Assembly (NCBI GenBank): GCA_016219175.1
Contig: JACRCD010000007.1
Location: 1-40,025, forward strand
DNA length: 40,025 nt
Direction of reading: 5' to 3'
Origin: Deltaproteobacteria bacterium
GTDB taxonomy: Bacteria > Desulfobacterota > Desulfobulbia > Desulfobulbales > SURF-16
This document shows positions 1 to 7,927 of this stretch, piece by piece (positions within the stretch are counted from its first letter, which is position 1; every line of letters begins with the position of its first letter). The notes beneath the pieces were generated by a model. That model had not been told where the DNA came from. It searched no databases and saw only the letters and a program-made list of their open reading frames with translations. The translations under genes were made by a program, and so were the position numbers.

Positions 1-1
1 C

Positions 2-220
2 AAATGGGTGAACACCATGCTCGGCAACGTCAAAAATGCCATCCGTGGCAGTTATCATGCAATCAGTGAAAAACATATACCCCGTTATCTTGCTGAGTTT
101 TGTTACCGATTCAACCGCCGTTTTGAGTTGGGCAAAATGGTGCCAAGCTTGGCTCATGCCGCTGTGCATACTTTGCCGAGACCCACTAAATTGTTGAAGC
201 TGGCTGAAAGTCGGTGGTAA
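2..220 (+). CDS. IS1595-family (ISXO2-like) transposase, C-terminal part, cut by window edge
   Basis: The frame is open from the first bases of the window and ends with TAA at 218-220, giving about 72 residues. They match the end of the ISXO2-like DDE transposase domain: a W-V-N-T..GN-K start, then the typical helix containing Y-L-A-E-F-C-Y-R-F-N-R-R. This family makes the cut-and-paste transposase of IS1595-type elements. The catalytic DDE residues lie before the window, so activity cannot be judged. The Abi_2 remnant begins in the same frame directly after the stop codon, which suggests the element's right end lies here. I cannot define the terminal inverted repeat without the other end. 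Confidence 0.8.
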   Translation, partial: KWVNTMLGNVKNAIRGSYHAISEKHIPRYLAEFCYRFNRRFELGKMVPSLAHAAVHTLPRPTKLLKLAESRW

Positions 221-742
221 TCACAAAAAGATTTAATAGACAGATCAAAGGAAGATTGTATTTTGTGGCACAAGAAAAATAACAAATCTATCCCGTTTTG
301 GGTGGCTGTTGAGACATGGGATTTCGGCGTAATGTCAAAATATTTCACGAATCTCAACGGGAAATATCAAGAAAAAATCTGTGATAGATTAGATGTGCCA
401 AACAAGAAAATTCTTTCTGGGTGGTTAGATACAATAAACACGTTGAGAAACCGATGCGCCCATCATTCAAGGATTTGGAACTGGGCATCCGCTAATGCTG
501 TTCATATGTTTAATGTAGAATATTTTGACAGGTTAAATTTGTGTTTAGATGCAAGAAAAAGGGTTTACGGGTTGATTTGTATTTTGTGGTATTTGGTCAA
601 AAAAATTGGTCCGCGATCAACCTGGATAAATGATGTCGCATCGCTAATCGACAATAAACCCGCAATTGCTTGTTGTCCATATACTTCAATGGGTTTTCCC
701 GATAACAGTGGTTTTCCTCGCGATAAATTTGTTGATTTCTGA
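221..742 (+). pseudogene. Abi_2-family (AbiD/AbiF-like, HEPN-type) protein, 5'-truncated
   Basis: The frame is open from 221 to a TGA at 740-742; the first possible initiator is TTG at 263. The protein has the C-terminal half of Abi_2 proteins: a P-F-W-V-A-V-E-T segment, an F-G segment, then L-R-N-R-C-A-H-H-S-R-I-W-N. The R-N-x-x-x-H core is the HEPN RNase-like signature of this family. Known members act in phage abortive infection, and intact ones are about 300 residues; here only about 170 remain. The N-terminal half is absent and an IS1595 transposase end sits directly upstream, so the likely history is disruption by insertion or deletion. A low-GC composition compared with later genes fits an acquired gene. 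Confidence 0.7.
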
Positions 743-936
743 CTTCACACGAAAAGGTATCGTTCCCGTGAGCAAAAAAATGTTTGGCATGGGGAGAGTT
801 TTTATTTTGGGGGTCTTTTTGGGGGTTTATCAATTTTTTCTCACTAAACAAATATCATCATTTCAAGTGGTTAAATAATCAGTTTAATGGACTGCATCCC
901 ACCAAGTCATAGTCCGGAGAGATCCAGGACCACCCT

Positions 937-966
937 AAAAGCCCTTAGCAATAAGGGCTTTTTTTT
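937..966 (+). terminator. Rho-independent terminator
   Basis: An 11-bp perfect stem (AAAAGCCCTTA, loop GCAA, TAAGGGCTTTT) is followed by a T run ending at 966. This is a textbook intrinsic terminator for rightward transcription, although nothing certain remains to be terminated: the nearest rightward frame is the Abi_2 remnant ending at 742. The rest of the 743-1134 gap shows no other feature I can support. Confidence 0.75.
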
Positions 967-1134
967 ATGCCTTTTCAGCGGTGGAAGGTTCAAACTGTAA
1001 GCACTTGGATTCCCTTTAATCTTATTTTTGTATCTGTCATCATCGCTTGGCATCCAGGACACTTTTCATTGTTTACCCCGGACTTTTCTTATTGCCTCCG
1101 CAATATCTGCTTTTTTCGCTCCGGCTTTCTTGAC

Positions 1135-2184
1135 TCAATGGTCTTGCTCATCCCGCAGAAAAAAACCGGCAACAAAAATGGCTACCCCCGCTGCCCCGAG
1201 CAGCATGATGGCAATAGAAATTCCCCAGATTAACACGGGATGGGCCACCTCGGAGGGGAGAGGATTTTTGAGAACCAACCGCGCTCGCGCCGGGTCAGCC
1301 GGATCATACCGCACTTGGACAGGCACACCGGGGAAGGGCAACCGCCATATTTTTTTACTCTCTCCGAAGCTGAAATCTTGTTTTTTTAGGTTCGCTGCCT
1401 CAGGCACAAATTCGGCAACAAGGTTCTGCACGCCATAGAGGTACCCGCTCCAATGCCGGCCATCTATCCATGTTCCTTCAAGGTCGCGACCGTTTACCTG
1501 AAAGGTATACCGAGCAAGCATTTCAAACGTCGAAGCGCGACTGCCCCAGTGATAACCAATGCCAACCTCTTGCAACAGCCCCTGGGCTACAATCCACTCT
1601 TTTTGAGATTGATACTCTTTTGTTGATGCAATTTGTCCACAAAGCAGCCACCAGCCAAAGGCAACAAGGCAGAGCCCGGAAACGGCCAGCGGCCATCCGC
1701 TCATTGGGCTGGCCGGTTGTCTCTTGGGGGGCTTAGAACAATGAGTATCAGGCCCATATGCCGCCTGTTGAAGCGCAGCCGCTTTTGCCTTTGAATTCCT
1801 TGCAATACTTGGCGACGACTCGCTAATTCTTCTTTGGTGCCGTAACTGGCCTTGGTTGCGATCAAGCTCGTCGGCAACCTCTAACCCCAGATACTTGACG
1901 CCATATTTGCCAGCCAACTGACGAAGGCTGCTGTTCATTGACAGCAGGCTGTCCTCATCCATGGCCGATGGGGGGTGAACAGTAATATAGGCTTCTCCGT
2001 CGCCGTCATAGACCACCGGCCCGCCAGTAAAGTTGAGAGTGCCCAGGTACGAAGAGAGCTGCTCGAGCCTCGCCTGCTGGCGGTGATCGGTAAAGACAAA
2101 GGATTGCAACTCCCGTCCAGGAAGGTTGTTTTTTTTCTGTCGGGCAAACCAGCGACTGATATCACTGCTGCTCAGCAAATACAT
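1135..2184 (-). CDS. DUF3592-like membrane protein with a soluble N-terminal domain
   Basis: A 349-residue protein that starts at ATG 2184 behind a clear AGGAG seven bases upstream. Residues 1-115 form a soluble domain with a Y-D-G-D-G-E-A-Y-I-T-V-H-P stretch; this may be RraB-like, but I am not sure. A low-complexity linker follows. A membrane helix lies near 163-183, an extracytoplasmic domain at 190-305 has the DUF3592 style (F-Q-V-N-G-R..., then V-R-Y-D-P-A-D-P-A-R-A-R), and a second helix lies near 320-342. Proteins with DUF3592 are membrane-associated and of unknown function. The gene lies downstream of the cassette-like zinc-ribbon gene in the same direction, so it could share its transcript, but no attC-like site is seen at its own 3' end. 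Confidence 0.7.
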   Translation of the reverse strand: MYLLSSSDISRWFARQKKNNLPGRELQSFVFTDHRQQARLEQLSSYLGTLNFTGGPVVYDGDGEAYITVHPPSAMDEDSLLSMNSSLRQLAGKYGVKYLGLEVADELDRNQGQLRHQRRISESSPSIARNSKAKAAALQQAAYGPDTHCSKPPKRQPASPMSGWPLAVSGLCLVAFGWWLLCGQIASTKEYQSQKEWIVAQGLLQEVGIGYHWGSRASTFEMLARYTFQVNGRDLEGTWIDGRHWSGYLYGVQNLVAEFVPEAANLKKQDFSFGESKKIWRLPFPGVPVQVRYDPADPARARLVLKNPLPSEVAHPVLIWGISIAIMLLGAAGVAIFVAGFFLRDEQDH

Positions 2185-2240
2185 GGCAAAGCTCCTGTTG
2201 GCCAGGTGGCCGTTGTTTCGAACGGTTCACAGTTCCGGAG

Positions 2241-2312
2241 GGCTGACGTGCTAGCTCAGGGGTGCGGAGCCTGCTTGCCGACGGAGCGTCCCTCTGGAGC
2301 GGCATGTTAGGA
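2241..2312 (-). other. attC-like integron recombination site
   Basis: Read on the minus strand, the site starts with CCTAACA, has GCTCCAGAGGGACG, and ends with CCCCTGAGC...GCACGTCAGC. This matches the layout of attC sites (YYYAAC core, arm containing GAGGGAC, CCCCTNAGC arm, GTTRRRY-like core). On the plus strand, 2243-2261 pairs with 2290-2310 through about 18 pairs, three of them G-T wobbles, with a 3-base bulge at 2294-2296 and one single-base bulge. Such unpaired bulges (extrahelical bases) are diagnostic of attC folding. The stop codon TAA of the zinc-ribbon gene is embedded in the core, as in many cassettes. The GTCAGCC end is degenerate against GTTRRRY. No integrase is present in the window. 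Confidence 0.6.
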
Positions 2313-2705
2313 CTGCTTCTTCTTGGCTGTGCCATGCCCAACATGCTCAGTAAATGGCTCAATGCACTCAAGAATGATCTCCCCAGTCTCGATATCAGTA
2401 ACGCACTCCACATACTCGTCGGTATCTTTGTCAAACATGCGCGCTTTATGAACCATCTTTTGGCGGTCATGGCTGAATTCATAACCGGTAAACGACTCCC
2501 AGCGCAGTTTTTTGTCGCTTGGGAGCGATGGGCGTTTGAGGCGTCCACGTTGAGAATCGAGTATCCGTAAACCATCAATGAGCGTCTCTTTAAAGGCACG
2601 TGAAATACTGCCGCAGCGAGGACAGGAAATACGTGGTTCCACAGCCAAGTCGACGAACTCAAGCGATTCACCACATTTCACACAGGTGGTGCTAGAACTG
2701 GTCAT
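2307..2705 (-). CDS. Small zinc-ribbon protein, likely an integron-cassette gene
   Basis: A 132-residue protein starting at ATG 2705. Residues C8-x-x-C11 and C28-x-x-C31 make a four-cysteine zinc ribbon. The rest is acidic and charged, with a D-K-D-T-D-E-Y-V-E-C-V-T-D-I-E-T-G-E-I strand-rich stretch and a lysine-rich C terminus. I do not recognise a family, so function is unknown; a nucleic-acid or protein-binding role would be ordinary for a zinc ribbon. Its TAA stop at 2307-2309 lies within the attC-like site, which supports the idea that gene plus site form one cassette. No strong Shine-Dalgarno is visible, which is common for cassette genes. A 10-bp inverted repeat at 2736-2765 lies just upstream. 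Confidence 0.65.
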   Translation of the reverse strand: MTSSSTTCVKCGESLEFVDLAVEPRISCPRCGSISRAFKETLIDGLRILDSQRGRLKRPSLPSDKKLRWESFTGYEFSHDRQKMVHKARMFDKDTDEYVECVTDIETGEIILECIEPFTEHVGHGTAKKKQS

Positions 2706-2735
2706 GTCTTTAGGTTCAAATACAGAGTAGTCCTG

Positions 2736-2765
2736 CGAAAAGACGCGGAGTTTTACGTCTTTTCG
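2736..2765. repeat. Perfect 10-bp inverted repeat upstream of the zinc-ribbon gene
   Basis: CGAAAAGACG at 2736-2745 and CGTCTTTTCG at 2756-2765 are exact complements around a 10-base loop, 31-60 bases before the ATG at 2705. It could be an operator or an mRNA leader hairpin. A second small palindrome (ATTCTA-aca-TAGAAT) lies at 2791-2805. Confidence 0.5.
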
Positions 2766-2935
2766 GAGGCAGAAAAAAATTTATGCCGCTATTCTAACAT
2801 AGAATACCATCCGGAAAGTTTTTATCCAGCTTTTTTGCGGTCTAAAAATATTTCTTTTCATGCGCCTCCTTAATGCAGCTTTGCACTGGCCAGGGTAACG
2901 CTATCGAGTTAGACAAACTTCTCGCACCAAAATGG

Positions 2936-2965
2936 ATTCCGGGTCGCGCTGCGCTTGTCCGGAAT
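2936..2965. repeat. REP-like palindrome in the 2.7-3.16 kb gap
   Basis: ATTCCGG at 2936-2942 and CCGGAAT at 2959-2965 are perfect inverted repeats around a GC-rich centre. Sequences of this kind, an ATTCCGG...CCGGAATGACG unit, are scattered through many proteobacterial genomes. Apart from this and the upstream inverted repeats, the gap 2706-3162 shows no gene I can support. Confidence 0.5.
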
Positions 2966-3162
2966 GACGAAACGTTCATTGCCGTCATTTTGCCAGAGGC
3001 TCAACTATAACCCTTTTCTTTTTCTGTTGTCCGGTAACGGCGGTTGTGCTACCGTGCAATCCGAAAATTTTGGGGTGTTTTGGGGGGTATTCGTCTCCAA
3101 CGGGAAATGGCGGTTCATGAGGCACCGCCACGGGCCTGGACATCGACACACGGATATTGACA

Positions 3163-5838
3163 ATGCAGCAAAATACCGAACTTACCGCCATATTGATGCC
3201 GGATTGCTCCATCCAGCTTGAGTGGACTCCTCTTGCCGCCGGGAGCGCGGGGCACAAACAACACACCCTCTCGTTGCAGAATGAAATTCACGCCCGGTAT
3301 GTTGATGAACCGGAGGGCTGGCTGTTCTTTCTCGGTTTCTGCGCCAAAAGCACCCCCCTGTCGCCTTCCCTGACGTTCTGGCGAACCTTCTCCAGCCTGT
3401 TTATCAACAAACTCAAACTCACCCCCGGCCTGGAGGAGTTGCGCGCCGATGCCGCCGTTTCCCTCGCCGGCGAGGAACGCGCCCAACTGCTGGAAACGGC
3501 GCCCCTGATGCCGGGCGGAGAATATCTGACCACTGAAACCCTTGCGGAATTGTGGGACGCGCTCCATGAGACATTTTACCGGAAAATCGAGGGGTTTGCC
3601 GGGCCGGTCGCTGATTTTTTCAAGGAATACAGCCCGGATGTCCATCTCGCCGGCCGGATTTATTTCCATCTGGTCGAAAACAAGGACCATGAAGCCCCCT
3701 TCGCTTTTCTCGCCACCTATTCCACCAGGTTGAACGAGGAGGGCGAATCCAGGCATCTGCCCTTGAAATATGCCCTGGAAGAATACAAGGACGACAACGG
3801 GAAACTGCTAAAACTGCTTGTCACCGTTGATGACGCGGCGCAAAAGAGCGAGCTGGTGGCGGGCCTGCGGGACAGCGGCGAGTTGTTTTACCCGCTGGCC
3901 TGGTCGTCAAAGGAGGCCTTTGCCTTTTTGCGGGAGATTCCGGTTTATGAAGAGTCGGGCATCCTCTGCCGTATCCCCAACTGGTGGAAGAAAAAGAGCG
4001 CCGGCATCGGAATCCGGGTCAGTATCGGGGAAAAGCCGCCCTCCATGGTCGGCATGGATGCCCTGCTTGACTTTTCCCCGCGGCTGATGATCGGTGATAT
4101 GGAAATAACCGAGGAGGAGGCCCGCCGGCTGCTCAATGAGTCGGAGGGTTTGGCTTTTCTGAAAAACAAATGGGTGGCGGTTGATCCGGAAAAACTGCGG
4201 CAGACCCTGGAGGCATTTGATAAGGCCGGCCAACTGATTACGGACGCGGGGATCACTCTTCTTGACGCCATGCGTTTTGCCATGAATCCGCGGAAACTGT
4301 TGGGCGGCGCGGACGCGGATATTTCCGGCATATCCCACGGCGAGTGGCTGCAAACGGTTTTTGCCAGGCTGCGGCGACCCGCGACAATCGGCACCGTCAA
4401 AACCACCGGGCAATTCAAGGCCAAACTGCGGCCCTATCAACAGGACGGCCTAAACTGGCTTTTTTACCTGCACAATATGAAACTCGGCGGTTGCCTGGCG
4501 GATGACATGGGTCTGGGTAAAACCGTGCAGGTCCTGGCCTTTCTTGACGCGCTCAAGGCCGAGGGCAAGAAAGCGGGCCCATCGCTCTTGATCATCCCGG
4601 CCTCGCTTTTAGCCAACTGGACCAGCGAGATCGAGACCTTTGCGCCGGGGCTCTCGTTCTTTGCCGCCCATCCCGATTTCCACCGGCCCGGCTCCGTGCC
4701 GGCTCTCTCTTCGGAACAGTTGGCCGGTCTCGACCTGGTTATCACCACCTATGCCCTGGCGCAGCGATATGAGTGGCTCCAACAGCACCTCTGGAATTAC
4801 CTCATCCTGGATGAGGCCCAGGCCATCAAAAATCCCGGCACCAAGCAGACCAGGGTGGTCAAAAATCTTGCCGCCGGCAACCGGATCGTCATGACCGGCA
4901 CCCCGGTTGAAAACAGACTGTCCGATCTCTGGAGCCTGTTCGATTTTGTCAATCCGGGGCTCTTGGGCAATGCCAGGGAGTTCAGCGGCTTTGCCAAGGG
5001 GCTGGCCGACAATCCCAACGGCTATGCCGGGCTGCGCCGGGTAGTCAGTCCCTTCATCCTCAGGCGCTTGAAAAGCGACAAATCGATTATCTCCGATCTG
5101 CCCGACAAGGTGGAGGCAAAAACCTGGGCCGCCATGAGCAAGAAACAGACGGTTCTTTACAGCGAGGTCATTGCCTCCATCCGGGAAACCCTTGCCCACG
5201 CGGAAGGCATGCAGCGCAAAGGACTCATCCTGTCGGCGCTCATCAAGTTCAAGCAGCTCTGCAACCATCCGTCGCAATACCTGGGGCTGGATCATTTCGC
5301 TGAACAGGAAAGCGGTAAGTTTCAAAGGCTGCGGGAAATCTGTGAAACCATCCATGACAAGAGGGAGCGGGTGCTGGTCTTCACCCAGTTCAAGGAGATG
5401 ACCGGGCCGCTGTCCCGGTTTCTGGCCACCATTTTTAACCGGGAAGGATTGGTCCTGCACGGCAGTGTGCCGGTCGGCAAAAGAAAAGCGCTGGTCGAAT
5501 CATTCCAGGGCCGCGAGTATGTGCCTTTTTTTGTCTTGTCCCTGAAGGCGGGCGGGGTCGGATTGAATCTGACGGCGGCCAGCCATGTCATCCACTTTGA
5601 CCGCTGGTGGAACCCGGCGGTGGAAAATCAGGCCACCGACCGGGCCTTCCGCATCGGCCAGCAGAAGAATGTCATGGTTCACAAGTTTTTGACCAAGGGC
5701 ACTATTGAGGAAAAAATTGATCAGCTGCTGGCCGCGAAGGCGAAACTCTCGGATGAAATTGTTACCGCCTCCGGTGAAAACTGGCTGACCGAGATGAGCA
5801 ACGAGGAATTGTTTGAACTGTTCACCCTGAATATATAA
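3163..5838 (+). CDS. SNF2-family DEAD/DEAH-like helicase (YwqA/RapA-like)
   Basis: A protein of about 891 residues. ATG at 3163 is preferred; TTG at 3157 in the same frame is possible, and neither has a good ribosome site. The first 420 residues include the SNF2 helicase-associated region that ends near L-L-G-G-A-D. The motor follows: Walker A D447-D-M-G-L-G-K453-T, DEAQ box D550-E-A-Q, M-T-G-T-P-V-E-N motif III, an F-T-Q-F motif in the second lobe, and motif VI with D826-R-A-F-R-I-G-Q833. All key residues are intact. SNF2 proteins are ATP-driven double-stranded DNA translocases that remodel protein-DNA complexes. The next gene is a SWIM zinc-finger protein, the same pairing as Bacillus ywqA-ywqB, so the two probably act together, perhaps in DNA repair or transcription recycling. 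Confidence 0.93.
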   Translation: MQQNTELTAILMPDCSIQLEWTPLAAGSAGHKQHTLSLQNEIHARYVDEPEGWLFFLGFCAKSTPLSPSLTFWRTFSSLFINKLKLTPGLEELRADAAVSLAGEERAQLLETAPLMPGGEYLTTETLAELWDALHETFYRKIEGFAGPVADFFKEYSPDVHLAGRIYFHLVENKDHEAPFAFLATYSTRLNEEGESRHLPLKYALEEYKDDNGKLLKLLVTVDDAAQKSELVAGLRDSGELFYPLAWSSKEAFAFLREIPVYEESGILCRIPNWWKKKSAGIGIRVSIGEKPPSMVGMDALLDFSPRLMIGDMEITEEEARRLLNESEGLAFLKNKWVAVDPEKLRQTLEAFDKAGQLITDAGITLLDAMRFAMNPRKLLGGADADISGISHGEWLQTVFARLRRPATIGTVKTTGQFKAKLRPYQQDGLNWLFYLHNMKLGGCLADDMGLGKTVQVLAFLDALKAEGKKAGPSLLIIPASLLANWTSEIETFAPGLSFFAAHPDFHRPGSVPALSSEQLAGLDLVITTYALAQRYEWLQQHLWNYLILDEAQAIKNPGTKQTRVVKNLAAGNRIVMTGTPVENRLSDLWSLFDFVNPGLLGNAREFSGFAKGLADNPNGYAGLRRVVSPFILRRLKSDKSIISDLPDKVEAKTWAAMSKKQTVLYSEVIASIRETLAHAEGMQRKGLILSALIKFKQLCNHPSQYLGLDHFAEQESGKFQRLREICETIHDKRERVLVFTQFKEMTGPLSRFLATIFNREGLVLHGSVPVGKRKALVESFQGREYVPFFVLSLKAGGVGLNLTAASHVIHFDRWWNPAVENQATDRAFRIGQQKNVMVHKFLTKGTIEEKIDQLLAAKAKLSDEIVTASGENWLTEMSNEELFELFTLNI

Positions 5839-5894
5839 GAGGGGACTGAATTTTTTCGCGGTTTTTGCGAAATCATTGTGTCCCCGGCTTTGGA

Positions 5895-5913
5895 GGGGAC
5901 TGATTCCGTCCCC
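5895..5913. repeat. Hairpin just upstream of the SWIM-gene ribosome site
   Basis: GGGGAC at 5895-5900 and GTCCCC at 5908-5913 pair perfectly around a 7-base loop, three bases before the GGAGA ribosome site of the SWIM gene. Another GGGGACTGA copy lies at about 5842, just after the SNF2 stop. The hairpin could reduce translation of the second gene relative to the first, or be a dispersed repeat. Confidence 0.5.
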
Positions 5914-5926
5914 GTGGAGAATAAGC

Positions 5927-6940
5927 ATGAGCTACTGGGGATTTCCCGAATACATCACGGTCGCCGAGAAAAAGGCCAAGGCGGAAAAGAAACTTGCGCA
6001 GCTCAGGAAAAAGAGGCCGGATATTGCACCGGTCGTTCTCGAAGGCAACGTTTTGGCCCGCACCTGGTGGGGCAAGGCCTGGAATAAAAACCTGGAGCGC
6101 TACGCCGATTACAGCAACCGCATCGGCCGGGGCAAGAGCTATGTGCGCCATGGCGCCGTCCTCGATCTCAGGATCGAGGGCGGGAAGGTCTCCGCCCTGG
6201 TCCAGGGCAGCAGAGCCAAACCCTATGAGGTTGTCATCCGTATTGCCCCGGTGAAAAAGGGAAACTGGGACCACATCAGAAAAGAGTGCCAGGGTGAGTT
6301 GCGCTCGCTGGCGGATCTCCTGGCCGGGAAATTCCCCAAAACGCTGGGCGACATCTTCCTGGCCGACGGCAAGGGACTGTTCCCGACCCCGCAAGAGATC
6401 AGCTTCAGCTGCTCCTGCCCGGACTGGGCCTCAATGTGCAAGCATGTGGCGGCCACCCTTTACGGCATCGGCGCCCGGCTCGATGAAGATCCGCTCCTGT
6501 TCTTCACCCTGCGGCAGGCGGATACCGGAGAGATGGTGGCACAGGCTGTCAAGGACAAAACCGGAGATCTGCTGGCCAGGGCGGGCAAGAAGAGTGCCAG
6601 GGTTATTGCTGACGCCGACCTCTCCGGCCTCTTCGGCCTTGACATGGATGGACTGCCGGATTTCAGCGCCGCCAGCAAGCCCCCGGCGGACAAGCGGACT
6701 TCCCGGAAAAATAAACCCCAGCCCGTCCCGGAAGCCGGGCCGGGGCCAGAGGAAAAAACACAGGGCACCGCCACCGCGCTGGTGGAGGAGATCATCGGCA
6801 AAAAACCGGCAGGCGCCACAGTGGCCATGCTGGAAGAGGCGACCGGTTTCCCGCGCACAAAAATTTACGCCATCACCAGCAGGCTCCGGCAGCAGGGCCG
6901 CATCCGCTATGTAGCCCAGGGCGTCTACGGCCCGCCGTGA
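5927..6940 (+). CDS. SWIM zinc-finger protein with C-terminal winged-helix-like domain
   Basis: A 337-residue protein starting at ATG 5927, seven bases after GGAGA; an upstream in-frame start at 5876 would overlap the intergenic hairpin and is rejected. Residues 159-173 carry the SWIM motif C162-x-C164...C171-x-H173, a zinc site for DNA or protein binding. Residues 1-150 include the W-W-G-K-A-W-N motif typical of these proteins. A proline-rich linker (about 240-285) leads to an 50-residue tail that looks like a winged helix (L-E-E-A-T-G-F-P-R-T-K-I-Y-A-I). It lies 88 bases after the SNF2 gene in the same direction and probably shares its transcript. Family knowledge: SWIM proteins pair with SNF2 ATPases; the exact substrate is unknown. 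Confidence 0.88.
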   Translation: MSYWGFPEYITVAEKKAKAEKKLAQLRKKRPDIAPVVLEGNVLARTWWGKAWNKNLERYADYSNRIGRGKSYVRHGAVLDLRIEGGKVSALVQGSRAKPYEVVIRIAPVKKGNWDHIRKECQGELRSLADLLAGKFPKTLGDIFLADGKGLFPTPQEISFSCSCPDWASMCKHVAATLYGIGARLDEDPLLFFTLRQADTGEMVAQAVKDKTGDLLARAGKKSARVIADADLSGLFGLDMDGLPDFSAASKPPADKRTSRKNKPQPVPEAGPGPEEKTQGTATALVEEIIGKKPAGATVAMLEEATGFPRTKIYAITSRLRQQGRIRYVAQGVYGPP

Positions 6941-7169
6941 TTCGGGCTGATTTTCCTCCCCGTTCCTATCCCTTCCCCCCCAAGGCAACTTACCCTGTCC
7001 GGCAGCAGGACAGCATGGTGGGGCCGGGCCTGTCTTGAGTTTTAAGGAGAGATCGGCAGGAGAGCACCTGGGCTTTTCTATTGCATTTGTTAAGCTGATT
7101 TAGCTATATTCATTGGCATAAACTTATTGCAATTCACATGCTGGACAATTTGCGCCAAGTGAGGGAAAC

Positions 7170-7694
7170 ATGCTCTATCATCCGAGAGTGGCGGACGGCG
7201 AACTGCGGCAGCGTCTGTCATCCTCCGGCGCCGTGGTGATCGAAGGACCGAAAGCATGCGGCAAAACGGCAACAGCCCGGAATCTTGCCGCCAGTGAAGT
7301 GCTGCTTGACGTCGATCACAACGCCCGTCAGGCAATTGCCGTCGATCCCCGCCTGGTGCTGGCAGGCGACACCCCGCGGCTCATCGACGAATGGCAGATT
7401 GAACCCGTCATCTGGAACCATGTCAGGCGAGCGGTTGACGAGCGTGGTGCGCCAGGCCAGTTCATTCTGACCGGCTCCGCGGCGCCAGCCGATGATCTCA
7501 CCCGTCATACCGGGGCCGGACGCTTGACCCGGCTGCGGCTGCGCCCCATGACACTGTTCGAGCTTGAGCGAAGCTCCAAAACCGTCTCGCTGGCTGAGTT
7601 GATGGCCGGGGTTCGCCCCGATGCCTGCCCGGACCCCGGCCTGGGAGTTCCGGAGTTGACGGCATTGATTGCCGCCGGCGCCCTCATGCCTTAG
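7170..7694 (+). pseudogene. AAA ATPase of the DUF4143 family, C-terminally truncated
   Basis: ATG 7170 has a good upstream GAGGGA. The 174 residues contain the AAA_14-type core: G-P-K-A-C-G-K-T Walker A near residue 28, an L-I-D-E-W-Q Walker B, and an L-T-G-S sensor. Intact family members are about 400 residues and end in a DUF4143 domain, which is wholly absent here. The frame stops after A-L-I-A-A-G-A-L-M-P. The stop lies at a junction: the sequence GCAGGTTGTTGAAAAAC after it resembles a dispersed-repeat end, and a hemerythrin-gene fragment on the other strand follows. It is therefore a remnant; the short product may fold but would lack its C-terminal half. Confidence 0.7.
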
Positions 7695-7721
7695 CAGGTT
7701 GTTGAAAAACGGGGAGAGACC

Positions 7722-7922
7722 CTACCGCTTGGCCAGCGCCTCAACCACGGAGGTGTATTTCTCGTGAATCATCCGCCGGTCAAACTCATGGAACTCCGCC
7801 AGCATGGCCTGGTCCTCTTCCTCGCTGAAGTAAGCACGGGCCGCCGGGAAGAAGATTTTGTCTTCTTTTTCGATATGCCTGGGGTAAAAGTCGACCAGGG
7901 CGTGAAGTCTTCCGGCAAGCAG
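7722..7922 (-). pseudogene. Hemerythrin-like gene fragment (3' end only), duplicate of the 17 kb gene
   Basis: Read leftward, this encodes G-R-L-H-A-L-V-D-F-Y-P-R-H-I-E-K-E-D-K followed by the rest of the last third of a hemerythrin-like protein, ending with TAG at 7722-7724. About 175 bases align to the 3' end of the gene at 16987-17535 with about 13 mismatches (roughly 92% identity). The first 120 residues are missing, and the fragment abuts the stop codon of ndvB at 7928. It is a pseudogene. Together with the full gene it makes direct repeats on both sides of ndvB. Confidence 0.85.
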
Positions 7923-7927
7923 CTCAT

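Noticed and set aside
666-878. 70-codon rightward frame after the Abi_2 remnant
   Set aside because: Overlaps the Abi_2 frame, has no ribosome site and no recognisable family.
895-936. Partial tRNA or att site before the terminator
   Set aside because: A GGACCACC-like end precedes the terminator, but no tRNA arms can be formed.
1028-1438. Rightward frame over the DUF3592-like gene
   Set aside because: It is the shadow of the leftward gene, which has a good ribosome site and domain structure.
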